A stretch of DNA of 64,000 nucleotides. It comes from Usnea hakonensis (taxonomy: Eukaryota; Ascomycota; Lecanoromycetes; Lecanorales; Parmeliaceae). The position numbers and the translations under genes were made by a program. Position 1 is the first letter of the stretch. Each line of letters starts with the position of its first letter. Below are positions 1-9,923 of this stretch, piece after piece. The stretch spans positions 62,001 to 126,000 of the forward strand of contig BLJB01000174.1 of the NCBI GenBank assembly GCA_013423325.1, read 5' to 3'. Under the pieces are notes generated by a model that saw only the letters and a list, made by a program, of their open reading frames with translations, had not been told where the DNA came from and made no database searches.

Positions 1-202
1 AGCAAAGAATCTATAAATCTCAATCTCCTGGCCAGGGCTCGCGAGGACACGCTCGCAACGGAATAACGATTAGCCGATAGGCGAGTGTGCAACCTAGGCG
101 ATCTATGGTCAAGGCTGAAGCTTGTCTCTCATCGACGAGCTGCGCGGCTTGGAGTATCATCACCTCATATCAATAATCATTGAGCCCATCCTCATCGTCA
201 CA

Positions 203-1137
203 ATGCCACCCAAGTTCCTCAATCTATTTCGAGTCTCTCCCCCAATCTCTCGCCCAGCTGCAGAGATTTCAACATTCCTCGTGCCCTTCCTCTACAACCA
301 AAAACGTGATGCTCACATCCTTGCGACGCTGGCTGACAATCCCGGTGCACTCCATAAGAGGATAAGGAGAGGAAGGGGGCCGTCTTCAGGCAAGGGCAAA
401 ACATCGGGAAGAGGCCACAAAGGTCAAAAGCAGCATGGCAAGGTACCCCGAGGGTTCAATGGAGGGCAGACGAAAGACGAGGTAGTTCATGGAAAACGAG
501 GTGATCACAACTTCAGCATGTAAGTCAATCTCAATTTATTTAGAAGGTTCAAACGCTTACTACCCTCATTGTCAGCTTCTCCGTGGACATGCAACCCCTC
601 AATCTTTCCAAGTTGCAGGACTGGGTGAACCAAGGCCGCCTTGACCCATCGAAGCCCATTACGATGAAGGAGCTCCGCCAATCTCGCTGTGTCACCAACA
701 TCAAAGACGGTGTTAAGCTGCTCGCAAGGGGTTCGGAAGACCTGAGTGCTCCGCTAAATATTGTAATATCTCGAGCTTCCGCCAAAGCAATAGCCGCCGT
801 TGAGGCTGCTGGCGGCTCAGTGACTACTCGATACTATACGGCCTTTGCGATTCGCAGCATAAATCAAGGGAAGATGGATCCGATTCACTCGCTCCAATCG
901 CGAATCAATGTAGGTGAAAATACGCCGAGAAAATCTTTCTCCCATCGACTGCCAGACCCTACGAGTAGGAAGGACATCGAGTACTACCGAGATCCCGCAC
1001 ATAGAGGATATTTAAGTCATCTGGTACCGAAAGGGCACGGTCCGAGTCTGTTCTTTAAAACACCAGGGACAAGCAATTTAGCTGCCAAAAAGAAGTCGAA
1101 ATCAGGAGCAACGGCGGCGGACAACACGATCTGGTAA
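203..1137 (+). CDS. MRPL10: mitochondrial large-subunit ribosomal protein uL15m (L15 family)
   Basis: Two exons, 203..519 and 576..1137, give 292 residues in one frame (879 nt). The ATG at 203 follows TCACA and opens an amphipathic, Arg/Ser-containing N-terminus suited to mitochondrial import. Around residues 50-100 comes the Gly/Arg/Lys-rich L15 signature (RIRRGRGPSSGKGKTSGRGHKG followed closely by RGFNGGQ), which lies on 23S-like rRNA. The intron starts GTAAGTC and ends GTCAG; joining it restores the codon in HNFS-IFSVDMQPLNL. The second exon holds the globular half of L15 (VKLLARG, ISRASAKAIAAVEAAGG). The length of about 290 residues fits fungal mitochondrial L15 and exceeds bacterial L15 (about 145) because of a C-terminal extension. 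The upstream TTG-initiated extension is not needed. Function from homology: assembly and structure of the mitoribosome large subunit. Confidence 0.93.
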
Positions 1138-1373
1138 AGAGGTGTTTGCAATCTTAGCTGAGGGACTGTGTTTATATATCAAGTTTCTGTACATCCCACC
1201 TAACGGGGTCTTCTATCGTGACGATTTTGAACAGTGAACTCCTAGTTGGAGTCTTCGGAGTTGTTTGCAAATATACATGCTCATTTTGATAGGTTACTAG
1301 GTCTCCATATCTAGAGCCGCAGTTCCTCTCGGAATAATCATCGCAGCAGTGATTTGTCCGGTGCTCAACCCGA

Positions 1374-2274
1374 TCATGCCACCCTGATGCCGCTGCCGTC
1401 TGTCCCATTCACACCAGCCTTGGGGAGTGTCAACTGTACAGAGAATTTAGGGTCATTCTCGTACTCGTTCAGTTTTGCCTCGAATTTTGCACCACTAGCC
1501 CACATAAATAATACCTACAGATATCGGAATTAGTGACTTCTTCCGGAACAAAACTTAAAGTTGATGAGCCTGATAATTATTCTTCTCACGAGGCATGGCT
1601 CGGCACTCATGAATGGTATTAGGTGGTATGTGCACTTACCAGCCCTGGACTCTTAGATATGCCTACCAGTATGATTGGTCAGTGCTCGACAGCCGCGATA
1701 GACTTGAAGGGCGTGATCTCTGGGCCACAATGACAGGTATTGCGATACGTACCCGATTTTATGAAGATTTCACCACCAGCGGACTTCTTGTCTAAACAGT
1801 CAAGTATGAGCAAATTCCCGGACAACTTGATGGTCCCCCAGCTGTTGATGTCTAGTGGATTTGTCAATCCAGCAGGGTCTGTGTATGGCATAAGTGCAAA
1901 GTTGCAGGTATCTATTTGGTACAGTGTCAGCATCACGACCTCGGGGTCTACATGGCACGGGAAATCATCATACTCATTGCATAGTACTTCGGAAGCTGTA
2001 CGATAGGCTGGTCAAAGACATTGGCGACCTCAGGCCATGTATTGTCGGATTCTGCGCGCAGTTGCTCCTCAACGAAAATGCGTGTCAGGAGGTTTTGTGG
2101 GCTGATAAACTTGTCGAAGAGGATCTGACAGTCAGTCTTTTCCGGTTTGCCATAGGTGTCTACGTCACAACTCGCGCTTCGAGAAGCTGTGGTAGACGAG
2201 CAGAAGAAGTAGAATACCAGGACAGTCAGAACGAACTGTGAGAGACAGATCCTGGGAGGCCCCTGAATGCGCAT
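1374..2274 (-). CDS. small secreted protein, paralogue A of a divergent pair
   Basis: On the minus strand, exon 1 is 2274..1974 and exon 2 is 1911..1753 (phase 1 join, giving AMNTCNFALM). A C-terminal exon lies at about 1514..1374 (FMWASGAKFEAKL, stop 1376-1374). The N-terminus has a hydrophobic segment (FVLTVLVFYFFCSSTTA) expected to be a signal peptide. After it come C-x4-YG-x-P-x3-DC and then TCNFALM-x3-DP. The same motifs occur in the same order in the plus-strand gene at 2583, which supports both models. The acceptor used before the last exon is unresolved: the three exons as given total 601 nt, so a phase-changing site or a small exon between 1752 and 1515 is missing. I do not recognise the family's function; secretion and two or more disulphides are inferred. 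Confidence 0.68.
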
Positions 2275-2582
2275 TATAGGAAGTCATGCAATAATATCTA
2301 CAGTTCCTAGGACCTTGAGAGGTAGAAGATCACCACCTTAACTTTCTCCCGGGATCTACCATCTCGCGACGGATGCGGCTCATGCGGCTCTTGTATAGCT
2401 AATAGGGCAATACTATTGACGGCGGATAATACTGTTGTTTGAGAAGTAGCCGCTCGTATCTTGCGAACGAGCGAATCGCAGCTACAAGCGACTCTGAGAT
2501 CATTTCTAGAGCTGGACTTTTATTTTCGAGGTTTCCTCGAGCAAGTTCCTTCGAAGAAAGTATTCACCACAGTCAACGGACA
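2275..2582. promoter_or_regulatory. shared divergent promoter of the two secreted paralogues
   Basis: The 308 bp between the two divergent ATGs (2274 and 2583) must hold both promoters. No ORF or long repeat is seen. A head-to-head layout makes co-expression possible but does not prove it. Confidence 0.4.
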
Positions 2583-3465
2583 ATGAAGTCAAGGTCATCC
2601 TTACTCTTGGCTCTAGTCGTCTACAATCAAGTCGCTTTGAGCCAATGGAAATGCGACCACCGGATATACGGTCGACCTGGACTGGACGACTGCGCGAAGG
2701 CCTTACTGACGTTGCCAGAGGCATCAACGAAGATCCCGAGTAGTAAATTAGATGATCCCCGCAAGTTCGTCGAACCTCAGTATCTGGAGCCTCCTTTCGG
2801 TGAATGCCCTACCCAATTGGGGGCCATGGAGGTAAATATATTCAAACCCCTTATTGCCTGTTTCGTTTCATAGGTTGGGCCTCAGGGAGGATATCGGGGG
2901 TGTAGGTTTTGAAGAAGTTTCATACAACTCGTAGTGCCATTGCAAGTAGACATGCTGACTCTGAAATCACTAACAGCAGCTTCCTAAAATCTGGAGATAC
3001 AGTCAGTAGTAATGAGTCCACCATCGATGAGACTACTATAGCTGACGAAAGCACAAACGTAGAGTCTTGTCGAATAGCCTTGATGTCCGTCGCAGATCCT
3101 TCGGGTCACATTATCGACCCGGGGCCGGTCTCGGCATGGGCCTTCATTGAGAGCAGAGCAAATAGGATTTTTGCTGCTTGCTTGACCAGGAAGTTAGGAG
3201 GTGGTTTTGTCCTCATTGCAGGTCTGACCTGTCCATACCATCCACATCGAATGAGCTGACATTCCAGACAGACCCTTTTGGTAACGGAGCTATAAGTCTG
3301 TATATGTACGCGGTGGGAGCCCCTTTTGAGGCTATCTTGAACAACTACATGATTACATCCGAGCCGCTTTCTCCTCCCGGCTTGGGTTCTGCCTTCAATG
3401 ACACCCCAGCGCGCATTACGAAGAACGGCAGCTTGGAGCTGGTTAGCGTGTTGCAAAGTGCATGA
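2583..3465 (+). CDS. small secreted protein, paralogue B of a divergent pair
   Basis: A model with exons 2583..2831, 2874..2901, 3042..3221 and 3272..3465 is in phase throughout (651 nt, 216 residues). The ATG at 2583 opens a signal peptide (SSLLLALVVYNQVALSQ). The mature part begins WKC-x4-YG-x-P-x3-DC, then FVEPQYLEPPF, later SCRIALM-x3-DPSG and GGGFVLIA, and ends with LYMYAVGAPFEAIL. Each block aligns with the minus-strand gene at 1374-2274. The first intron is only 42 bp and the two middle junctions are the weakest part; the outer exons are firm because they are matched in the paralogue. The role is unknown. Apoplastic or effector-like activity is a guess from size, signal peptide and cysteines only. 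Confidence 0.68.
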
Positions 3466-4907
3466 CAACTCGGTAACGCTTTAGAGTCTTCTCATCATCA
3501 GATAGGCCGCATCAGTACAACGGTACTTGTAATCTCGTAATCAAGGCTTTCCCTTATGACAGACATTGCAAGGTAAAAAACGTTGTTTCTGCGGTTGCAA
3601 AAGCGGAACGCCTTTCTCCAGATCCATCTGATAATTTCCGTTACTGTAGTCTGTTTACAACAAAGTCGCTGAGCCACTCCCAACACAAGATGTCAGAGAA
3701 GGCTTACCCAGAGTGGCACACGAAGCAAAATACTACTAGCACAGCTAATCAGTTGTCGGATAGATCTCCGATTTACAAAAATGCCTCTGATTCCATGCAG
3801 CTACTATTATAGAACTATGTGTCAATCCTGGACGGCTGGGACTATCCGGGCTGCTTTTTGCCTGCGACACAGACACGGACTCACGATTCAATACCCGAAG
3901 AACACGAAATACAGCGATGGGCGAGCACCAAATCAGCAACGCTGCTCTTGCCCTTGTCTTCCAAAAAAAAAATGGAGGAGATCATGACGTAAGAGCATTT
4001 AGCAAAAGCCGTGCCTTGCATCTGCGTTTTGAGCTACGTCTACATCACGGGAGGCTCATAGGCTGCTTGAATACTCGATGCTGGGATGTCTCACATACAT
4101 ACGTACCCCTATTATGTCATGTAGGAGAATATAATAGGACCGAGCCGCACCTCCTTCACCCTACCTACTTTAGCAAACCTCCAATTTGTTTCCCTGCATC
4201 GCGCGGGATAAGTGGAGCGTTTCTCAAAGGGAACCACACACATAAGGCGTTCACTTGTCCGCCACAAAAAAGCCGCGGGTTATTTTTACTAAGCGAAGGA
4301 ATTAAAGATTGGGGGATGGCTTGCTCGCCTAATAACTGTACAAAACGTTTCCTGGTTTCAAAAAGTGCCGTTTGTTTCACACATACATGTTCTATAGCCG
4401 CGCAAAGGAAATCTTAACTCCCAGCTTTCAAGCCGGATTTTGTAATCGTGGGTGGTTTTTCAACAAGCCACTCGCAGCGTGCCGATTCTGAGAGCTTTTG
4501 GGAAGGATTTTTGGATGTATGGGGGAGAGGGGGGGGTCGATCGTGGGGGTGTGGAGTGGTTTGCGATGCGAGGACGGGAGGGGATGGTGGGCTGTGTAGA
4601 GTGTGGAGGGGGGGGTGTTGAAGTGAGTGCTCGGGTGAGAAGTGGGTGATGGTTGTCTGTATGATTGGAGCTGGGGGATCGAGGTGGTGGGGGAAAGGGA
4701 GATGAGGCTGTTGAAGAGGGTACATAAGAAGGAGAATATATCCTGATCTAAGGTGAATCTTTTGCTTTTCCATCAACATTCTTTCTCTTCTTTCTGGTTC
4801 AGCGACACATTCCCAAGTTCCCCTCTCCCACCTCGCTCAGCAAGACAACGTACACTCGTCCCAACCACCTCTTTCCTCACACCACCAGTCCCCGCAAACC
4901 CCAAGCC
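3466..4907. other. intergenic, no supported gene
   Basis: About 1.4 kb. The short ORFs on both strands lack family motifs and consistent splice phase. 4500-4700 is G-rich on the plus strand (runs of GGGG). 4760-4900 is C/T-rich with little G, as expected for the promoter and 5' leader of the gene at 4908. Confidence 0.5.
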
Positions 4908-5393
4908 ATGCACTACGTCCATTCCCAACCACAGGTCCACCCCCCGCACCGCCGCGCAGCGTCAGAGCCCCTAAACGATTACTACCGCCACAAACACCTC
5001 CCGCGTCTCCCTCCCGAAATCGACCCCTACCGCACTCGGTCCCTGCCCGACCTGCCTCCCGGACCCAGCGCCAACCCGCCCTCGAAACCCGCTTCCGAGA
5101 TTCCTCTTTCGAGGAACAAGCCTCTCCCACTGGCGCCGCTGCAAACGGGCGAAGCCGCCAAGGGAAGGCGGTCAATTGTGGAGGGAAATCCTGGCGGCGA
5201 GACGGAGTCGTTCTTCCCGTATTGGTCGAAGATTCTGCTTTTGAAGTGTGAGAGTGTGGGTGGCTGGGAGGAGAAGCTGGGGTTTGCACGGGAGATGCAG
5301 GATTGTTGGACGAGGAGGAAGCTGTTTGCTCACGAGGTGCGGAACTGTGCGATTAATTGTGCATGTGGTGCTGACGGCACGATGGAGGAGTAA
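4908..5393 (+). CDS. hypothetical proline-rich protein
   Basis: A single exon of 161 residues. The first 90 or so residues are Pro/Arg/Ser-rich (RSLPDLPPGPSANPPSKPASE, KPLPLAPL) with strong C at third codon positions, which argues for real coding. The second part contains a Trp/aromatic stretch (FFPYWSKILLLKCESVGGW) and four cysteines near the end (DCW, NCA, NCACG). There is no signal peptide and no recognised domain. A pyrimidine-rich leader precedes the ATG, as is common in fungal promoters. It could be a small lineage-restricted cytosolic or nuclear protein; no function is assigned. Confidence 0.5.
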   Translation: MHYVHSQPQVHPPHRRAASEPLNDYYRHKHLPRLPPEIDPYRTRSLPDLPPGPSANPPSKPASEIPLSRNKPLPLAPLQTGEAAKGRRSIVEGNPGGETESFFPYWSKILLLKCESVGGWEEKLGFAREMQDCWTRRKLFAHEVRNCAINCACGADGTMEE

Positions 5394-5614
5394 CGGCCAG
5401 GTATCCGAGTTTGTGACCATCGTCTTTGAATTGAGTGAGATATATACCCTTTTCGTAGCCATCGAGCAGAAAGGATTCGTTTTTTTCTGTTCACAGTATT
5501 GAATATGGATTTAAAACTTTCAACGTCTTAGTAAATCCTCACAACCGACCACTCAGAGCTCTCTCTCAAGGCCGCCCTACGTTCCCAAGTCAGATTCTTC
5601 TTCATCATATGATC

Positions 5615-5992
5615 ATGCAATTCCTCGTTAGCTTTCTTTTCTCTTCTCACCCTCACCATTTGCCCCACCACCATCACCGCGGTCAGCGCCCTCCAAATCG
5701 AATGCGGTACCTCCGACGTCTTCCCTACGCACAAGTTCCAAACCAAGGACCCAAAATCCAGCTCCCAAACCCTCCTCGACGTCATACTAAACAACCCCGA
5801 ACTCCGCTACTCACAGCCAAATACAACCAAGCGACAGCACACAGTCTGCTTCTCCTTTTCCGAAAAGGTATTCCACGGACTCCGATTGTCAGCAACGGTA
5901 TCGACGGCATCGACGGCGCCAGCAAATCTGATATGCGTGAAACGATAGGGTCAAAGTCGCTACAGGCCGGAAACATTTGCGCGGTGTCCTGA
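5615..5992 (+). pseudogene. candidate small secreted protein with a +1 frameshift in the signal peptide
   Basis: The ATG at 5615 reads MQFLVSF. The frame one base later (codons from 5628) continues as a convincing hydrophobic signal segment (FFSLLTLTICPTTITAVSA) and a mature region starting LQIECGTSDVFPTHKF, open to 5867 (HTVCFSFSEK). A GTATTC donor at 5868 and an acceptor ending GCTACAG at 5965 then join in phase to AGNICAVS and a stop at 5992. The break lies in a pyrimidine run (TTTCTTTTCTC) near 5633-5642. Two cysteines fall in the mature part and one in the last exon. It is either a recently inactivated gene, a sequencing error in the T/C run, or a gene with an undetected 5' exon. The opposite-strand ORF (5528..5794) has no supporting features. 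Confidence 0.42.
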
Positions 5993-6548
5993 GTGTTTGC
6001 TGTCTGGCGCTGACTTGACGCTTGGGCTGTTCCTAGCAGCTGGCGGGTTGGGTGCTAGGGGGTAGGTGTGAGATGTAATGGGATTGCGATGTTCAGATGC
6101 GGCGGTAGTGCCGTAGATGGGTACCCGACCTTTGTGATATGTGCGGGATTGTTTCTCTGCGGAGGTTTATACATTATTTGGGAGGGGAGCGCGCGGTGAG
6201 TGAGGGGTTAGCAAGAATAAGGGAGATGGGTCAAGGTTGGATGAAGGTGACTGACTCTGCGGAAACCGATCATCGAGAGCGTGAGGAGGGTGGTGTGTCA
6301 GTATTCGTCTTGATGCCGTCGTTACCGCGCTGGGAATTGGGGAGGATCCTGAGCATTTTACTTTTCCACCCCTTATGATGTGGTACGACACACCGGCTCT
6401 TCAGATTTGTTCTTTACCACACTGAAGGCTAGAGAGCGCTGGCGTCTTTTCTGCGTCCCATTTCTCTCCATTGCGTCACTATTATCTATAGCAATCAATT
6501 CAAGTCTTGTTTGGCCATATGCCCTTCACATGCCAACGTACCTTTCAT
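5993..6548. other. intergenic, no supported gene
   Basis: 556 bp between the 3' ends of two converging small genes. Only unsupported short ORFs are present. Confidence 0.5.
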
Positions 6549-6947
6549 TCATGGTCCTTCCTCTTCCAACCATCCATCCGCAAGCAGTTCTTGATAATAC
6601 TCCGACCCTCCTGCAGCCACACACGTAGCGCCCGTGCTCGGCAGCTCATGGCAGTAGAGCGTGCGGCAGCAGGTATCTCCGTTGTAGACATTGCATTTCG
6701 CGTTGACTGCCAAGTGCTATTAGTATCATCATCATTATCTATTCGCCAGAATGTCCAGGGAGAGGTCGCCAGTCGCGAGCGACTCACGCGTAAGGCACTC
6801 TTTGGCCCTGGGAATGCTACTACGGATCTTCTGTACGCTGATAAGTGGCATGTGTCGTCTGTACCAGATAAAGAGTGCGATGGCGGCCGTTGTGATGATA
6901 GCGGGGAGGGCGAGTCTGGGGATCTGAAGGCGCCTGGGGATGCGCAT
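6549..6947 (-). CDS. small cysteine-rich protein with a knottin-type cysteine framework
   Basis: Exons 6947..6788 and 6706..6549 total 318 nt (105 residues). The intron is textbook: donor GTGAGT, a TACTAAT branch-like motif and acceptor TTGGCAG, in phase 1. Residues 1-45 carry a hydrophobic segment (LALPAIITTAAIALFIWY) after Arg residues, which could be a signal peptide or a type II anchor. Residues 50-85 hold six cysteines spaced C-x6-C-x7-CC-x4-C-x9-C, the spacing of inhibitor-cystine-knot folds. The tail is acidic (DGWLEEEGP). Knottin-like folds occur in secreted proteins with many roles (inhibitors, defence peptides, effectors). The fold is inferred from spacing alone and no activity is claimed. 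Confidence 0.65.
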
Positions 6948-8340
6948 TGCGAAAAATCAAGCCTTTCTTTTTTACTAGTGGAAAAGAGATAGATGGGAAT
7001 TCGATGTTGATATATGGAAATGAATTGTGGAAAAACGAGAGCTCATATCATCAGACAAATATGATCAATCCATGTGTAAGAGCCCACATACGGAGAGGCA
7101 TAAAGGAAGACGCAAGGTGCGGCCAACTGCATGGGGACGGGAGAAGAGGAAGAAACAGAAACAGAAACAGAAGCAGCAGAAGCAGAAGCAGAGGCATCCA
7201 AATGACCGGATCCACCGGCACCGAAACAAAGAGGCACAAGCAAGCCACCAGCAGCAATTGATGCCGCAAGGGCCCTTTTCGAGCATAGTGCAAGTTTTTG
7301 GAGGTGACAATCCCGCCAGGTGTACCTGCATGTCTAGCGCCCTTTCTCGGTCATCTTTAGAAACATGCATGGGGAAGTTCGGCTCCGTAGCAAAGTGAAC
7401 AGCCACAGCACATGATTGGAACATCTGGCTGTGGGAGAAGATGGAAAAGGGAAAGAAAAACCAGAAATGGAAAAAAAAAAGTCTAGATGAATGGATACGG
7501 AAATTGTGGAAGGATGAGAATTGTATCATGGCCGAGAAGACTGCTGGATCCCGTAAGACTTTGCGGAGCATCGAATGTTGAAGAAACACGTAGCGAACGC
7601 AATGCTATCGAGTGTCCTTGCAGATCAGGGTTCGATTGCTCCTTATTGTTGAACCAATTGTTTTCCAGCAAGGGAGCTGTCCCAATTCGCCCGAGGAGCC
7701 CAAGGACGGGTGAAACACTGCTCAAATTTTATGGCCGAGGTTGAATCCAAAAGCAGCTTGTAAGCCAACGAACGCCTGGTCTGGATTCATGGCTATTTAT
7801 GACCTCGCTGTTCTTGCCTTACTTAATCGAGGACGGAAGTGGAAGGTGGGAAGGGCAACACACGGTGGCTGAAACAGGCGTAGCTGTTTGATCATAAACA
7901 TGTGTGTATAGAGATTGGCAAAGACTGGTTGGACAACAAGTAAGGTGACTGCATTGGGAATAATATGACTGTGCAAGTAAATATCTCGCGCAAGACGTCA
8001 GAATCAACTCAGAGGCCAGGTAAAGGGTATTATTGCTCGCTTATGAAGAAACTTGTCCTCGACATTTCAGGACAGTAAAACAGTTGCCAAAACCAAGTTT
8101 CCGTGTTAAAATGGTATAGACGGGCAGAATGCGGCTGTCCATGCTCGACCGTTACCCCAGAGCTGGTTTCATGGGATTTTGATCCCAGATATCCCATACA
8201 TTCATAGCGTTCCTAGTATCCAGGCCTTGAGTAATCGGTCTTGCCCGACTGGCTGCGCCCATCACCTCGTCCATCACCTCGTCCATCATCCCCATAGTGC
8301 TTCAGATCCCGTCAGCCTCCATCGTCACCAAAATAGAGGA
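6948..8340. other. intergenic with purine repeat, no supported gene
   Basis: About 1.4 kb. It holds a GAAACA/GAAGCA hexamer tract near 7150-7196 and purine-rich sequence to 7475. ORFs crossing the tract are low-complexity products of it. A 12-bp tandem repeat (CATCACCTCGTC, two copies) lies at about 8260-8284, just past the 3' end of the MPV17-family gene. Confidence 0.5.
7150..7196. repeat. imperfect hexanucleotide repeat (GAAACA/GAAGCA)
   Basis: Seven or so units of GAAACA, then GAAGCA/GCAGAA. It is visible directly as alternating AGAAAC and AGAAGC steps. It creates Cys/Phe-rich and Gln/Lys-rich spurious ORFs on the two strands. Confidence 0.85.
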
Positions 8341-9164
8341 TTAGCCTACCTTCCTCCTCAAAGCCTGAAGTCTCTTCTTCTTCGTCTGAGAATTGATCCA
8401 GGTGCCAATGACAAAGGAAACAATATTGAAGAAAGGCACCCAGGTGTGTTCTGGCAGAAATTGCTGGGCGAATGCCAACGCCAAGGGCGACACGACCCAG
8501 CTAACTTTCATGACAGGCATGAACCCGGCTCTGATGGTCGCTCTGACCTGATGGAAGGTCCTGGCGCCAGCGATGACAGCCATGGAGGCGAGGTAGACTG
8601 TGTTCTGGACGGGTGCGATCTGCACATTACCCAATGTCAGCCCTAGCTTTCAGCTTGCGAAGCCTGAGGTGCAGAGTTGGCGGATTGCGCAGACATACCA
8701 CCAAATTGCTCACAAGAATCTGCATAATCTTCGCCGTCAAGCCCGACCTCCCGGAAAACATTTTCTGCAGTATTTTGATCAAGAAGTGACCCAACGGCGC
8801 GCTGATGAAAGCGCCGTACACTGCCATCTTGGGCACTCGAGAATTGACGTAATGGCCAGATTGTCCAACATCTCTTGCGATCCAAGACGCTAAAACCTCT
8901 TGTAGAGCTGACAAGGAGCCAGATGTAAGCATTTTTGTGCGAAGGGGGTTGGTTTGGAGCTGCTTGAGGTAGGCCTAGCGCGCGTTGATCGTCAATTCTG
9001 CCGCATAGGTGATGGAATTTCCCAAAGCTTACAGCGAGATAGCCTTGTCCTGTTTCGCCCCCAGTCAACCTTTCACCGAGCTCGTGCACGAGCTCATGTT
9101 TCCTTCCCCCGAAGCCAGGGATTGGAGTATCCCTCACGGTTTCTTTCTCAAATTTGACCGACAT
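8341..9164 (-). CDS. MPV17/PMP22-family membrane protein
   Basis: Exons 9164..9033, 8974..8699 and 8619..8341 total 687 nt (228 residues), with phase 0 at both junctions. The order matches the Mpv17/PMP22 family: YLKQLQTNPLRTKMLTSG, then a WIARD segment, VPKMAVYGAFISAPLGHF, then PVQNTVYLASMAVIAG, a WVVSPLALAFAQQFLPEHTW segment and the C-terminal FFNIVSFVIGTWINSQ with a basic tail (TKKKRLQALRRK). Four membrane segments are expected. Family members sit in peroxisomal or mitochondrial inner membranes and act as non-selective channels. The start at 9164 was chosen because its exon splices cleanly (GTAAGC donor) to the conserved YLKQL block; an in-frame ATG at 9227 is upstream. The 45-residue N-terminus before the domain is longer than in PXMP2. 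Confidence 0.9.
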
Positions 9165-9923
9165 GGTTGGCAGGCTGCGAGGACAGAAGACAATGCCGCG
9201 AAGGTTCCTAAAGTTTCCGATTCCCAATCGATCGATCTATCGGTCTGCCGGTCAGATTTACTTGGAGCCCAGCGATGACACACACTCTTGGTGTCAGGGG
9301 TGGGGCAAGATTTGCGAGAAATTGTTTTGCTTTCGGGGATGAAATAAGCCGAGGTATGGCTGACAAGGTGGGGAAAGCTTCGTCGATGTAATAACGAATT
9401 GAAGAGACCCAACACGCGTTATGGAACTCCAGCGCTGAAACCAGTCTATTGAGATCAAAGTCGAGGCGTCTTGTTGAAGGAGTGCGGAGATGATGGACAA
9501 CCTGGCGCTGAAAGACGATGAGGGCACTGGAGACTGCCGCTAGTCCCAATCGGAACTAACAAGGATGTGGCGTCGCATGGCGAGTCAGGCTAGTACTCTT
9601 CCCTAGCGAGCCACCTAAGGTAGCTGTCCGTTGCCGAAGGCGAAAATGGTCTCGGTGTTCATCGGTGTTCATCATCTTGGGTAAATTTTCACACCTTCAC
9701 TGTGTTTTCGTCGCCTCACATTGCTTGAGCTAGCAGTACTAAGAATAAGGATGAAGTAGGAGGCGTGTCATCTATTCTGAGCTGTTCAAGCGCATGGATT
9801 AACTATGTATCTTGACTTTGAAGGTCTTAAACCTGCTCACTTCTCTACAAAGCCCCTACGCCTCATTCTTCGTTTACTTCGTATCCAGCTGCCGTAATCT
9901 TATATCCAACATCTGGGTCGTTT
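9165..9923. other. intergenic, no supported gene
   Basis: 759 bp upstream of the MPV17-family gene and downstream of the secreted glycoprotein gene. An 11-bp element (TCGGTGTTCAT) is repeated in tandem at about 9651-9672. No coding signal is seen. Confidence 0.45.

Noticed and set aside
5528..5794. Minus-strand ORF of 88 residues opposite the frameshifted secreted gene
   Set aside because: No domain or signal; the plus strand gives a signal peptide and an in-phase intron.
7065..7589. 174-residue minus-strand ORF rich in Cys and Phe
   Set aside because: Its Cys/Phe runs are a translation of the GAAACA/GAAGCA repeat at 7150-7196; no signal peptide or regular cysteine spacing.
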